Positions 7,247-12,528 of a stretch of 12,528 bases of DNA are shown here, piece after piece. The DNA comes from JAEUMW01 sp039807745 (GTDB taxonomy: Bacteria; Pseudomonadota; Gammaproteobacteria; Burkholderiales; JAEUMW01). Location: the NCBI GenBank assembly GCA_039807745.1, contig JBDHRV010000104.1, positions 1 to 12,528 of the forward strand, given 5' to 3'. The position numbers were made by a program, and so were the translations under genes. The notes under the pieces are model-generated. The model saw only the letters and a program-made list of their open reading frames with translations, made no database searches and was not told where the DNA came from. The first letter of the stretch is position 1. The number at the start of each line of letters is the position of its first letter.

Positions 7247-8272
7247 TCAGCGCAGAAAACTGTCGAGACGGAACGAAGACCGCTCCCCGATGAGCTCGAA
7301 GTTCTCCTCGAGCCACGCGTCGGTACGCTTGCGTCCTTCGTCGCGCAGCGCTTCGAGGAAGGCGGGGTGGGTGTTCAGCCGGCTCATCGTGCTCAGCTGA
7401 CTCATGAGCTCCTGAGCGTCGATAAGATGCATCTTGAGGTGCCTCAGCCGACGCTCGAGACGGCCAACGGGGAAAAGCGACTGCTCCGCTTCACGGGTCG
7501 CGAGCGCGAGCCCTTGCAGCTCGGTGAAGAACGAGGAACTGAAGCTGATTTCGTTCAGACGGTGCCAGATCTCGTCCGAGGTCTTGGGAATGTCCGGGCG
7601 CCGTCTCGCGTTCAGGGTCACCACCACGATGTCGCGCGCGGCGCAGCGATGCACCAGCGGGAAAATCGGCGGGTTGGCGGCAAGCCCGCCGTCCCAGTAT
7701 GGCTCACCGTCGATCTCGACGGCGCGTTGTATCGACGGCAGACAGGCCGACGCGAGCAGCACGTCGAGGCTCAAATGGCGGTTGCGGAAAAGTCGCAGCA
7801 TGCCCGTGTTCACCCGCGTCGTCGCGATGAAAAGCTGGATTGGGCACTTCGTCCGCAACCGCTCGAAGTCGACCTGCTTCTCCAGGATGTCGCGCAGGGG
7901 ATCGAGCTCGAAGGGATTGAACTGGTATGGCGAGACGAAGCGCGCCAGTGCGAGAAACCCCTTGAACGCCGGAGTGGGACGCGCCTCGGCATCGATCGTC
8001 GCTGCCGTGGCACCCTCTCCGGGCAAGACAGAGAACGAGGCGGTGCTGGCAACACTTTCCCAGAAGGTCGTCAGCGCTTCCCGCGCGCCCTTGCGGCCGC
8101 CCACCGTGTAACCGTGCGCAAGCACCACCGCATTCATCGCGCCGGCGCTCGCGCCGCTGATGCCTTGTATGTCGATGCGGCGCTCTTCCAGCAGGCGGTC
8201 GAGCACGCCCCAGGTGAAAGCGCCGTGCGAGCCCCCGCCTTGCAGTGCGAGGGAGACGATTTTCTTTTTCAT
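7247..8272 (-). CDS. Patatin-like phospholipase / lipid acyl hydrolase
   Basis: This is a 341-residue Ser-Asp dyad hydrolase of the patatin superfamily. It has the oxyanion glycine motif QGGGSHG at residues 11-17, the nucleophile elbow GASAG at 40-44 with Ser42, and the dyad DGG at 194-196 with Asp194 (YWDGGLAANPP). These enzymes release fatty acids from phospholipids or other acyl esters; bacterial relatives are cytoplasmic or membrane-associated. No signal peptide is seen. ATG 8272 is chosen over the longer frame because AGGAG lies 4 bases before it and the conserved strand KKKIVSLALQGGG follows at once. It is 122 bases downstream of the phasin gene in the same direction, so it is likely co-transcribed. 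That suggests action at polyhydroxyalkanoate granules or their lipid surface, which is an inference. Its stop is only 13 bases from the convergent permease gene. Confidence 0.92.
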   Translation of the reverse strand: MKKKIVSLALQGGGSHGAFTWGVLDRLLEERRIDIQGISGASAGAMNAVVLAHGYTVGGRKGAREALTTFWESVASTASFSVLPGEGATAATIDAEARPTPAFKGFLALARFVSPYQFNPFELDPLRDILEKQVDFERLRTKCPIQLFIATTRVNTGMLRLFRNRHLSLDVLLASACLPSIQRAVEIDGEPYWDGGLAANPPIFPLVHRCAARDIVVVTLNARRRPDIPKTSDEIWHRLNEISFSSSFFTELQGLALATREAEQSLFPVGRLERRLRHLKMHLIDAQELMSQLSTMSRLNTHPAFLEALRDEGRKRTDAWLEENFELIGERSSFRLDSFLR

Positions 8273-8281
8273 TGTCTCCTG

Positions 8282-8304
8282 CCCGCCGACGGACGTCCGG
8301 CGGG
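8282..8304 (-). other. Stem-loop directly before the lipase ribosome site
   Basis: CCCGCCG (8282-8288) and CGGCGGG (8298-8304) pair perfectly around a 9-base loop that itself contains the palindrome GGACGTCC. On the minus transcript the hairpin ends one or two bases before the AGGAG of the patatin-like gene. No U-run follows, so it is not a classical terminator. It could stabilise processed mRNA or tune lipase translation relative to phasin. Confidence 0.45.
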
Positions 8305-8344
8305 ACTTCAGCCATGCCGCGCATTGCAATTCGCGCGAGAACGC

Positions 8345-8366
8345 CCGCCGAACCTGCTTGCGGCGG
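8345..8366 (-). terminator. Weak GC hairpin after the phasin gene
   Basis: CCGCCG (8345-8350) and CGGCGG (8361-8366) can pair around a 10-base loop, about 30 bases past the phasin stop. There is no U-tract on the minus transcript, so at most this is a partial or Rho-assisted stop or an mRNA 3'-end barrier. Confidence 0.25.
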
Positions 8367-8394
8367 CTCGCGGACCCTCGACGAAGGTCTGTTT

Positions 8395-8916
8395 TTACTT
8401 CTTCTCGGTCGGTGCCTCGTCGGCGCTGATGCCCGCCATGCCGAGCGCCCCCTTCACCTGTCCCGCAGCGGTCTCATGCCAGTCGGTGATGGCTTTGGTG
8501 AACTGATCGAAGTACTGCTGCGCCCCCGGATTGCTGCGCACCAGCGGTTCACCGAGCAGCTTCGCCATCTCGGCCTGAGTCTGCGACACGATGTCGAACC
8601 AGCTGCGCGTCACCTGCACCATGCGCTTCGCGTTCTCCTGGTACAAGGTCGGCCATTGGGCGAGGGCCGCTGCCGACTCCTTGGTGTCGAGCAGGGACCG
8701 CACGTGCGTCGAATTCTCGAGCAGGGTCTGGATATGCTTCGAATTCTCGGCGAAGGCGGCATAGGCAGCGTCGGTTTGCAGCTGGAACAAACGTTCGTTC
8801 GCCTCGGTCATGATGGCGGCAATGCGCGCCGCCGTGTCACCGAGGGCGCCGGAACCCGCGATGTCGGCTGCCCCGACACTGGGTTGCGCACGATCAGGTT
8901 GCGTTGAATTAGCCAT
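8395..8916 (-). CDS. Phasin family protein (polyhydroxyalkanoate granule-associated)
   Basis: This is a 173-residue protein typical of the proteobacterial phasin family. It is almost entirely alpha-helical and amphipathic, without cysteine, with a low-complexity Ala/Ser/Gly N-terminus (1-30), a long helix at about 28-105, and a second helical part at about 108-160 ending in a charged tail (ADEAPTEKK). Phasins coat intracellular polyhydroxyalkanoate granules and control their number and size. A good ribosome site, GGGAGGT, precedes ATG 8916. Residues 57-66 and 67-76 (ENSKHIQTLL and ENSTHVRSLL) are a direct tandem repeat in the first helix. The gene lies upstream of the patatin-like lipase gene on the same strand. 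Family is confident; no phaC, phaA, phaB or phaR gene is in the window. Confidence 0.92.
   Translation of the reverse strand: MANSTQPDRAQPSVGAADIAGSGALGDTAARIAAIMTEANERLFQLQTDAAYAAFAENSKHIQTLLENSTHVRSLLDTKESAAALAQWPTLYQENAKRMVQVTRSWFDIVSQTQAEMAKLLGEPLVRSNPGAQQYFDQFTKAITDWHETAAGQVKGALGMAGISADEAPTEKK
8689..8748 (-). repeat. Two tandem 30-bp units inside the phasin gene
   Basis: The two units encode ENSKHIQTLL and ENSTHVRSLL (residues 57-76) back to back. GAATTCTC occurs at exactly 30-base spacing (8711-8718 and 8741-8748). Six of ten residues are identical and the other four mostly conservative, pointing to an old in-frame duplication. Confidence 0.75.
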
Positions 8917-9096
8917 GGTTTACCTCCCGATTGAAAATGCCGCAGCCTTGCCACGCGGACCGCGCATTGCAGCCACAGCCCCGCGTCCCGCGCGTCATTG
9001 CAGAATCGTCCCGTCGCTGCCTCCGGTCGTCCTTGACAACCCTCGAGCGACTGGGAATCGCCTCCTGCACGCTAACGGCTGACGTTTCCTCTTGTT

Positions 9097-9102
9097 AGTA
9101 TA
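9097..9102 (-). promoter_or_regulatory. Candidate -10 element for the phasin gene
   Basis: On the minus strand this reads TATACT, a 5/6 match to the sigma-70 -10 hexamer, in a locally AT-richer patch of the 268-base divergent gap (8917-9184). The expected -35 region at 9119-9126 is poor (AAACAA-like). The leader to the phasin ATG would be about 170 bases. An alternative is a promoter closer to the gene that I cannot see. Confidence 0.3.
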
Positions 9103-9123
9103 GGCCACCTGATCTCGCCTTGT

Positions 9124-9152
9124 TTGACAGGGAATCATGACCTAGACTTTAA
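9124..9152 (+). promoter_or_regulatory. Candidate promoter for the ACT-domain gene
   Basis: A perfect -35 hexamer TTGACA lies at 9124-9129. With a 17-base spacer the -10 position is CTTTAA (9147-9152), which is weak. This lies 33 bases before the ATG of the ACT-domain gene, a sensible distance. The -35 is convincing and the -10 is not. Confidence 0.4.
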
Positions 9153-9173
9153 GGACGTTACCAACAACAGAAG

Positions 9174-9181
9174 GAGGAGGT
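9174..9181 (+). promoter_or_regulatory. Strong ribosome binding site of the ACT-domain gene
   Basis: GGAGGAGG/T sits just before ATG 9185, a near-perfect match to the anti-Shine-Dalgarno. It is the strongest ribosome site in the window and fixes the start. Confidence 0.75.
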
Positions 9182-9184
9182 GTC

Positions 9185-9607
9185 ATGGATGTTCTCGTCG
9201 AACACGTAGACGTCTGGGCAGCAACGATTCCGGACCGCCCCGGCGGTCTCGCCGACGTGCTCGGCATCCTGCGGGATGCGGGTGCGAATCTGCAATCCAT
9301 CATCTCGCGGCGCGCCCCGGACGAGCCGGGCAAAGGGGTCGTGTTCGTGACCCCGTTGCAGGGTGACCAGGAAATCGCGGCCGCTGCGCAGGTCGGTTTC
9401 AACGTTACCCATACGCTGCACTCGGTGCGAATAATGGGTCACGACGAGCCGGGGGTCGCGGCACGGCTCGCGCAGAAAATCGCCGAGACGGGCATCAACC
9501 TGCGCGGATTCTCCGCCGCCGCGGTCGGCACGCAGTTCGTCGCCTATGCGGCGGTCGATTCATTGCAGGATGCCACCAAGGCGATCGAGGCGCTCAAGAC
9601 GCTCTAG
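9185..9607 (+). CDS. Small protein with two ACT domains
   Basis: The 140-residue protein is made of two ACT-type ligand-binding domains and little else. The first spans about 6-66 (DRPGGLADVLGILRDAGANL). The second spans about 78-138 (HDEPGVAARLAQKIAETGIN). Both carry the family's D-x-PG turn followed by the helix. ACT domains usually bind amino acids or related small molecules and regulate an attached or partner enzyme; stand-alone double-ACT proteins are mostly uncharacterised. No enzyme domain, membrane segment or signal peptide is present. The gene is monocistronic, with its own candidate promoter, a very strong ribosome site and a strong hairpin after the stop, so it may be well expressed. 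Ligand and partner are unknown. Confidence 0.85.
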   Translation: MDVLVEHVDVWAATIPDRPGGLADVLGILRDAGANLQSIISRRAPDEPGKGVVFVTPLQGDQEIAAAAQVGFNVTHTLHSVRIMGHDEPGVAARLAQKIAETGINLRGFSAAAVGTQFVAYAAVDSLQDATKAIEALKTL

Positions 9608-9614
9608 CTAGCGT

Positions 9615-9644
9615 GCCTGCGACAGGCGGCGCCCTGTCGCAGGC
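9615..9644. terminator. Perfect 12-bp-stem hairpin after the ACT-domain gene
   Basis: GCCTGCGACAGG (9615-9626) pairs without mismatch with CCTGTCGCAGGC (9633-9644) around a 6-base loop, starting 8 bases after the ACT-gene stop. No U-run follows in either direction, so it is probably a transcript-end barrier, possibly serving both convergent genes, rather than a textbook intrinsic terminator. Confidence 0.6.
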
Positions 9645-9683
9645 TCGACTGTAGCTGCCGGCTGCGTGCCGCCTGGACCTTGG

Positions 9684-9715
9684 CCGCCGCCCCCGTAGTC
9701 CAGTCAGGGCGGCGG
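9684..9715. terminator. Second GC hairpin between the convergent genes
   Basis: CCGCCGCCC (9684-9692) pairs perfectly with GGGCGGCGG (9707-9715) around a 14-base loop, about 55 bases beyond the stop of the minus-strand transporter gene. It is a plausible 3' end structure for that gene. The rest of the 162-base gap (9608-9769) shows no further gene or site. Confidence 0.4.
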
Positions 9716-9769
9716 CGGGCGCCGCGTCCGCGACCAAACGAACCAACCTTCCCCTCAGCGCGATCTCCT

Positions 9770-10693
9770 TCACGCCAGTTTGATGATCGCAACGCCGGCG
9801 AGGAGCAAGGCGACACCGGCGAGCCGAAGCCCCGAGACGGGCCGCTGGGGCAGACGGAACCAGCCAAACCTGTCGACGAACACGGACGCGACCTGTTGGC
9901 CCGCGACCGTCAGGCCGATCGCAGCCGCCGCACCGATTGCCGGGATGGCGGTGAAGACGGTGGTCACGTAGGTGGCCCCGCAGAAGGCGCCGAGCCAGCC
10001 CCACCAAGGCATCTTCGCGAGCCCGACGAGCTGCGGCTTGGGGGCTTCCGCGAGCATGCGCGTGCTCAGCAGGACCGCGAGCATCGATAGCGTGGCGACC
10101 GCAAAGCTGACTGTGCCGACAACGAAGGGTGCGCCGATATCGCTGCGTAGCAGTCCGTTGATCGCGCCTTGGATCGGTAGCACGGCACCGGCGAGGAGCG
10201 CGAGCAGGATCCATCCGAATTTCGAGGTGGCGAACTCCTTTGTGGAGCCCTCTTGCCCGAACACGGTTACCGCGGCACCCGCGAATACGGCGAGCGTGCC
10301 GATGATCGTGCCGCTCTCGGGCGGCTGCCGTGGCACGCCGAGCACGCCGAACGCGTCAAGGCCGAGCGAGGCGAGCATCTGGCCGGCAATGAAGAGCCCG
10401 ACCGTGACTACCGCGCCGAGACGCGGGAACAGGAGGATCGTCGAGGCGACATAGATCGCGGTCGCGATGCCGCCGATCGCGTGCCACCAGGGCACACCCC
10501 GGAGACTGCCGAAGGCAAATGTGGTCCGGGTTGCGGCGGCAATGATGAGCAGAAGCGCCCCAGCGATGAGAACCTGGATTGCCGTGGCAACGAACGGGCT
10601 CCCGGTTGCCTTAGAGAGCTGCGCGTTGGCGCCGGCCTGGACTGCCAGCAAGCCACCCGCCGCAAGCGAGAGGGGGATGAACAAGCTTTCCAT
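9770..10693 (-). CDS. DMT-superfamily transporter, two fused YdcZ (DUF606) repeats
   Basis: This 307-residue integral membrane protein has about ten hydrophobic segments and two homologous halves, at about 5-145 and 160-305. The halves match in order: an AQLSKATGSPFV-like versus GLLRSDIGAPFV stretch, VPWWHAIGG versus MPWWGWLGA, and VTVGLFIAGQMLASLGLDAFG versus AAIGLTVAGQQVASVFVDRFG, each followed by a PxQPP/LPQRP turn and a final helix. Single-repeat relatives are about 140-150 residues, so this is the fused form. The family (DMT_YdcZ) is thought to be small-molecule exporters of unknown substrate. ATG 10693 is chosen because GGAG lies 8 bases before it and the longer frame adds a polar stretch with no family character. 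It is divergent from a LysR gene, which probably regulates it. Confidence 0.88.
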   Translation of the reverse strand: MESLFIPLSLAAGGLLAVQAGANAQLSKATGSPFVATAIQVLIAGALLLIIAAATRTTFAFGSLRGVPWWHAIGGIATAIYVASTILLFPRLGAVVTVGLFIAGQMLASLGLDAFGVLGVPRQPPESGTIIGTLAVFAGAAVTVFGQEGSTKEFATSKFGWILLALLAGAVLPIQGAINGLLRSDIGAPFVVGTVSFAVATLSMLAVLLSTRMLAEAPKPQLVGLAKMPWWGWLGAFCGATYVTTVFTAIPAIGAAAAIGLTVAGQQVASVFVDRFGWFRLPQRPVSGLRLAGVALLLAGVAIIKLA

Positions 10694-10754
10694 GAGAGTG
10701 ACTCCAGTGTTTGTGCAGCGGCGGCCATGTTGATGTTTTCGTGCACGCAAGGCA

Positions 10755-10792
10755 ATATGAGAAATCTGCACAATTCATTTGCAATGTTGCAA
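10755..10792. promoter_or_regulatory. Divergent control region with paired TTGCAA elements
   Basis: The 100-base gap between the exporter and LysR genes holds two TTGCAA hexamers (10779-10784 and 10787-10792), each a self-palindrome, 8 bases apart, just before the LysR ATG. TGCA also recurs at 10767-10770. LysR proteins often bind short dyads in such gaps and repress themselves. On the minus strand a weak -10 (CATATT, 10754-10759) with a 19-base spacer to TTGCAA could drive the exporter. The arrangement is seen; operator function is inferred. Confidence 0.35.
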
Positions 10793-10793
10793 G

Positions 10794-11756
10794 ATGGCCC
10801 TCGGTCGCACGAATCTGCGTCTGGTGCTCGCGATCGGCGCAGCCGGTTCCCTGCTCGGTGGTGCGCGCAAGCTCGGCATCGATCACTCGACCGCGTTCCG
10901 GCGCCTGAATGCGCTGGAGAAGGAACTGGGTGTGCGCCTCTTCGAACGGGCGCGCGACGGGTATGCGCCGACTCCCGCCGGCGAAGCGATGATCGCCGCG
11001 GCAGCTCGGGTAGACGAGGAAATCGTCGGTCTGGAGCGGAAGCTGGCCGGCACCGACCTGCGTCCGAGCGGCGTGGTCCGCGTCACCACGACCGACACCG
11101 GGGTGAATCTGCTCACGCCGATCTTTGCCGCGTTCCGCACGGCGCATCCTCAGATTGCGCTGGAAGTGGCGATCGCCAATCCGTTCTTCACGCTCTCCCG
11201 GCGCGACGCCGATGTGGCGATCAGGCCCAGCGTCGAGGTGCCGGAAGATCTGATCGCCCGTCGCATCGCCAGCGTCGCGACGGCCCTCTATGCCGCACCG
11301 CGCTACCTGGCATCGCACTCGCGCCGCGCGCTCGCCGAGCACGACTGGATCGGCCCGGACGACAGTCTGTCCCATCTCGGCTCTGCGCGATGGATGGGAC
11401 GGGAAATTCCGCCCGAGCGAGTCGCGTATCGCGCGAACTCGTTGGTCGCATTGCAAGCCGCCGCGCGAGCAGGGCTGGGTGTGGCGCCCCTGCCGTGTTA
11501 CGCCGGCGACGACGACCCGGGGCTCGTTCGGGTGAAAGGAACGGTTGCCGACATGGCCGCAACCCTATGGGTGCTGATCCATCCCGATTTGCGGCGCGCC
11601 GCTCGGATCCGGGCGTTCGTCGACTTCATCGTGCCCGAGCTCGTCCGACTGCGGCCCCTGTTGGAGGGTCGTGCAGGAAAGCGGCGGGCGAGTCGAACCG
11701 CTCGCGCGGGAACGCGGGCAGAGCGCGGACGGCCCCGACCTGCCTTCAGAGCGTGA
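10794..11756 (+). CDS. LysR-family transcriptional regulator
   Basis: From ATG 10794 the protein has 320 residues. Residues 5-62 form the winged helix-turn-helix (NLRLVLAIGAAGSLLGGARK, then STAFRRLNALEKELGVRLFER). About 91-285 is the effector-binding domain, with RRDADVAIRP, a YAAPRYL strand and an AGLGVAPLPCYAGD stretch. A TTG 15 bases earlier is possible, but the ATG matches the usual LysR start better. No clear ribosome site is present. It is divergent from the YdcZ-type exporter and so probably controls it and itself. The last 30 residues (about 291-320) are an Arg-rich tail not typical of LysR proteins, and the final 11 bases overlap the convergent rquA. The inducer is unknown. Confidence 0.92.
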   Translation: MALGRTNLRLVLAIGAAGSLLGGARKLGIDHSTAFRRLNALEKELGVRLFERARDGYAPTPAGEAMIAAAARVDEEIVGLERKLAGTDLRPSGVVRVTTTDTGVNLLTPIFAAFRTAHPQIALEVAIANPFFTLSRRDADVAIRPSVEVPEDLIARRIASVATALYAAPRYLASHSRRALAEHDWIGPDDSLSHLGSARWMGREIPPERVAYRANSLVALQAAARAGLGVAPLPCYAGDDDPGLVRVKGTVADMAATLWVLIHPDLRRAARIRAFVDFIVPELVRLRPLLEGRAGKRRASRTARAGTRAERGRPRPAFRA

Positions 11757-12480
11757 TCACCACCTTCTGATAGAGTCCGCCGAAGTAAGTCTGCTTTTCG
11801 ACCGCGGACGGGGACACGCCGTCCGGAATCCAGTCGGCCACTTCCCTGCGCCAGAGGTCCATGGCGAAGGGCTCGAGGGTCTTCAGGACGGGCACCATGA
11901 CGTAGCGAAACGGGTTCATCCGCGAGGGCCGATGATAGTCGACGAAGATCACCTTGCCGCCCGGTCGCACCACCCGCAGCGCCTGCGCGATCGTGCGGGC
12001 GCGCGCGCGCTCCGGTTGCTCGTGCAGCAGGAAGAAGACGACGACATGATCGTAGCTCTCGTCGCCGAAGCTCAAATCGGTCGAGTCCTGGTGGTGCAGG
12101 CCGACCTGGGCATGGCCGGGCAGCTTCTCGCTCAGGTTGCGCAGTTGCACCGGCGCCACGTCCACTACATCGATATGCCCGACCGGACCGAGTCGCTCCG
12201 CCATGCGCTCGGTGAAGTTGCCGTAGACGCAGGCGACCTGCAGCACGCGCCCGTCGATCCGCGCGCCAATCTCGTGCAGGGCCGCGTCGCGCAGACGCGC
12301 GAAGTTTCCCCACAGGATCAGGTTGACGAGCCACTGCCGCTCGAACACGCGCACGCCGGCGGGGTGCAGATAGGCCCACCAGTACGTGTCGGCCAGGTAG
12401 GCGGGCAGCGGGACCGTCGGCGAGAGTCGGAACGCATCGCTCGCATGAGTCAGGTCATTGGGCTCATCGGTACCGAGCAC
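11746..12480 (-). CDS. rquA: Rhodoquinone biosynthesis methyltransferase-like protein RquA
   Basis: RquA converts ubiquinone to rhodoquinone, the low-potential quinone used with fumarate reduction when oxygen is scarce. It has a class I methyltransferase fold but lacks the usual glycine-rich SAM motif. Numbered from GTG 12480, this 244-residue protein shows LPAYLADTYWWAYLHP (25-40), the diagnostic motif-I variant VLQVACVYGNFTE (79-91) in place of D/E-x-G-x-G-x-G, VDVAPVQ (106-112), RPGGKVIFVDYHRP (172-185) and TYFGGLYQKVV (231-241). These agree, from memory, with RquA proteins and not with UbiE or UbiG. The frame stays open to the window edge, and GTG 12480 has no good ribosome site, so the true start may lie to the right. 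Its 3' end overlaps the LysR gene by 11 bases. Confidence 0.85.
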   Translation of the reverse strand: MLGTDEPNDLTHASDAFRLSPTVPLPAYLADTYWWAYLHPAGVRVFERQWLVNLILWGNFARLRDAALHEIGARIDGRVLQVACVYGNFTERMAERLGPVGHIDVVDVAPVQLRNLSEKLPGHAQVGLHHQDSTDLSFGDESYDHVVVFFLLHEQPERARARTIAQALRVVRPGGKVIFVDYHRPSRMNPFRYVMVPVLKTLEPFAMDLWRREVADWIPDGVSPSAVEKQTYFGGLYQKVVITL

Positions 12481-12528
12481 CCGCAGAGCAGTTCGATCGT
12501 CGGCAAGCTCCCCGCGCGCGCGTCGTAC

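Noticed and set aside
8373..8397. GACC/GGTC hairpin followed by a T-run on the plus strand
   Set aside because: The stem is only 4 bp, and no plus-strand gene ends here. The T-run is the reverse of the phasin stop region.
7367..8506. Plus-strand open frame opposite patatin-like and phasin genes
   Set aside because: The minus-strand genes have clear motifs and good ribosome sites, while this frame spans both and has none.
9124..9138. Possible FNR-like site before the ACT-domain gene (TTGAC...ATCAT)
   Set aside because: The half-sites are spaced by five bases instead of four, and TTGACA is better explained as a -35 hexamer.
10253..11770. Plus-strand open frame of about 500 codons spanning exporter and LysR genes
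   Set aside because: It crosses two genes in opposite orientations and their shared control region. The translation is low-complexity Arg/Gly/Ala without family features.

Overview
This is a high-GC window whose genes use mostly G or C in third codon positions. It looks like chromosomal DNA of a proteobacterium, and I would guess a betaproteobacterium. The guess rests on a phasin (polyhydroxyalkanoate granule protein), a rhodoquinone-type RquA methyltransferase, a YdcZ-type DMT transporter divergent from a LysR regulator, and the general codon style. No rRNA, tRNA, CRISPR array, insertion sequence or phage gene was seen.

Layout. (1) 1-196 is a short, relatively AT-rich leader with a perfect FNR/Anr-type dyad (TTGAT-N4-ATCAA, 72-85). 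(2) 200-6359 is a tight plus-strand glycan-degradation block. It holds a cytoplasmic GH1 beta-glucosidase, an overlapping membrane-anchored GH144/'glycoamylase'-type protein (a family with endo-beta-1,2-glucanase activity), and a 1064-residue exported multidomain protein. That last protein has a beta-sandwich, an F5/8-type C (discoidin) domain and a six-hairpin glycosidase-like region. (3) 6430-7233 is a TauE/SafE-type permease on the same strand. A second FNR-like dyad lies between it and the glycosidase block. (4) 7247-8916 on the minus strand is phasin, then a patatin-like lipase, probably one transcript linked to storage granules or membrane lipid. (5) 9185-9607 is a small protein with two ACT domains, followed by a perfect 12-bp-stem hairpin. 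(6) 9770-11756 is a divergent pair: a two-repeat YdcZ/DMT exporter (minus) and a LysR regulator (plus). (7) 11746 to the right end is rquA (minus). Its 3' end overlaps the LysR 3' end by 11 bases.

How it fits together. The best biological story is a beta-1,2-glucan (or related beta-glucan) utilisation locus. The large third protein would act outside the cytoplasm, the GH144-like enzyme at the periplasmic face of the inner membrane, and the GH1 enzyme on imported disaccharide. No importer is visible in the window. The FNR-like dyads, the rhodoquinone gene and the storage-granule protein all point to a lifestyle with oxygen-limited phases. That link is inference. The most novel item is the large third glycosidase-like protein, which I cannot place in a named GH family.
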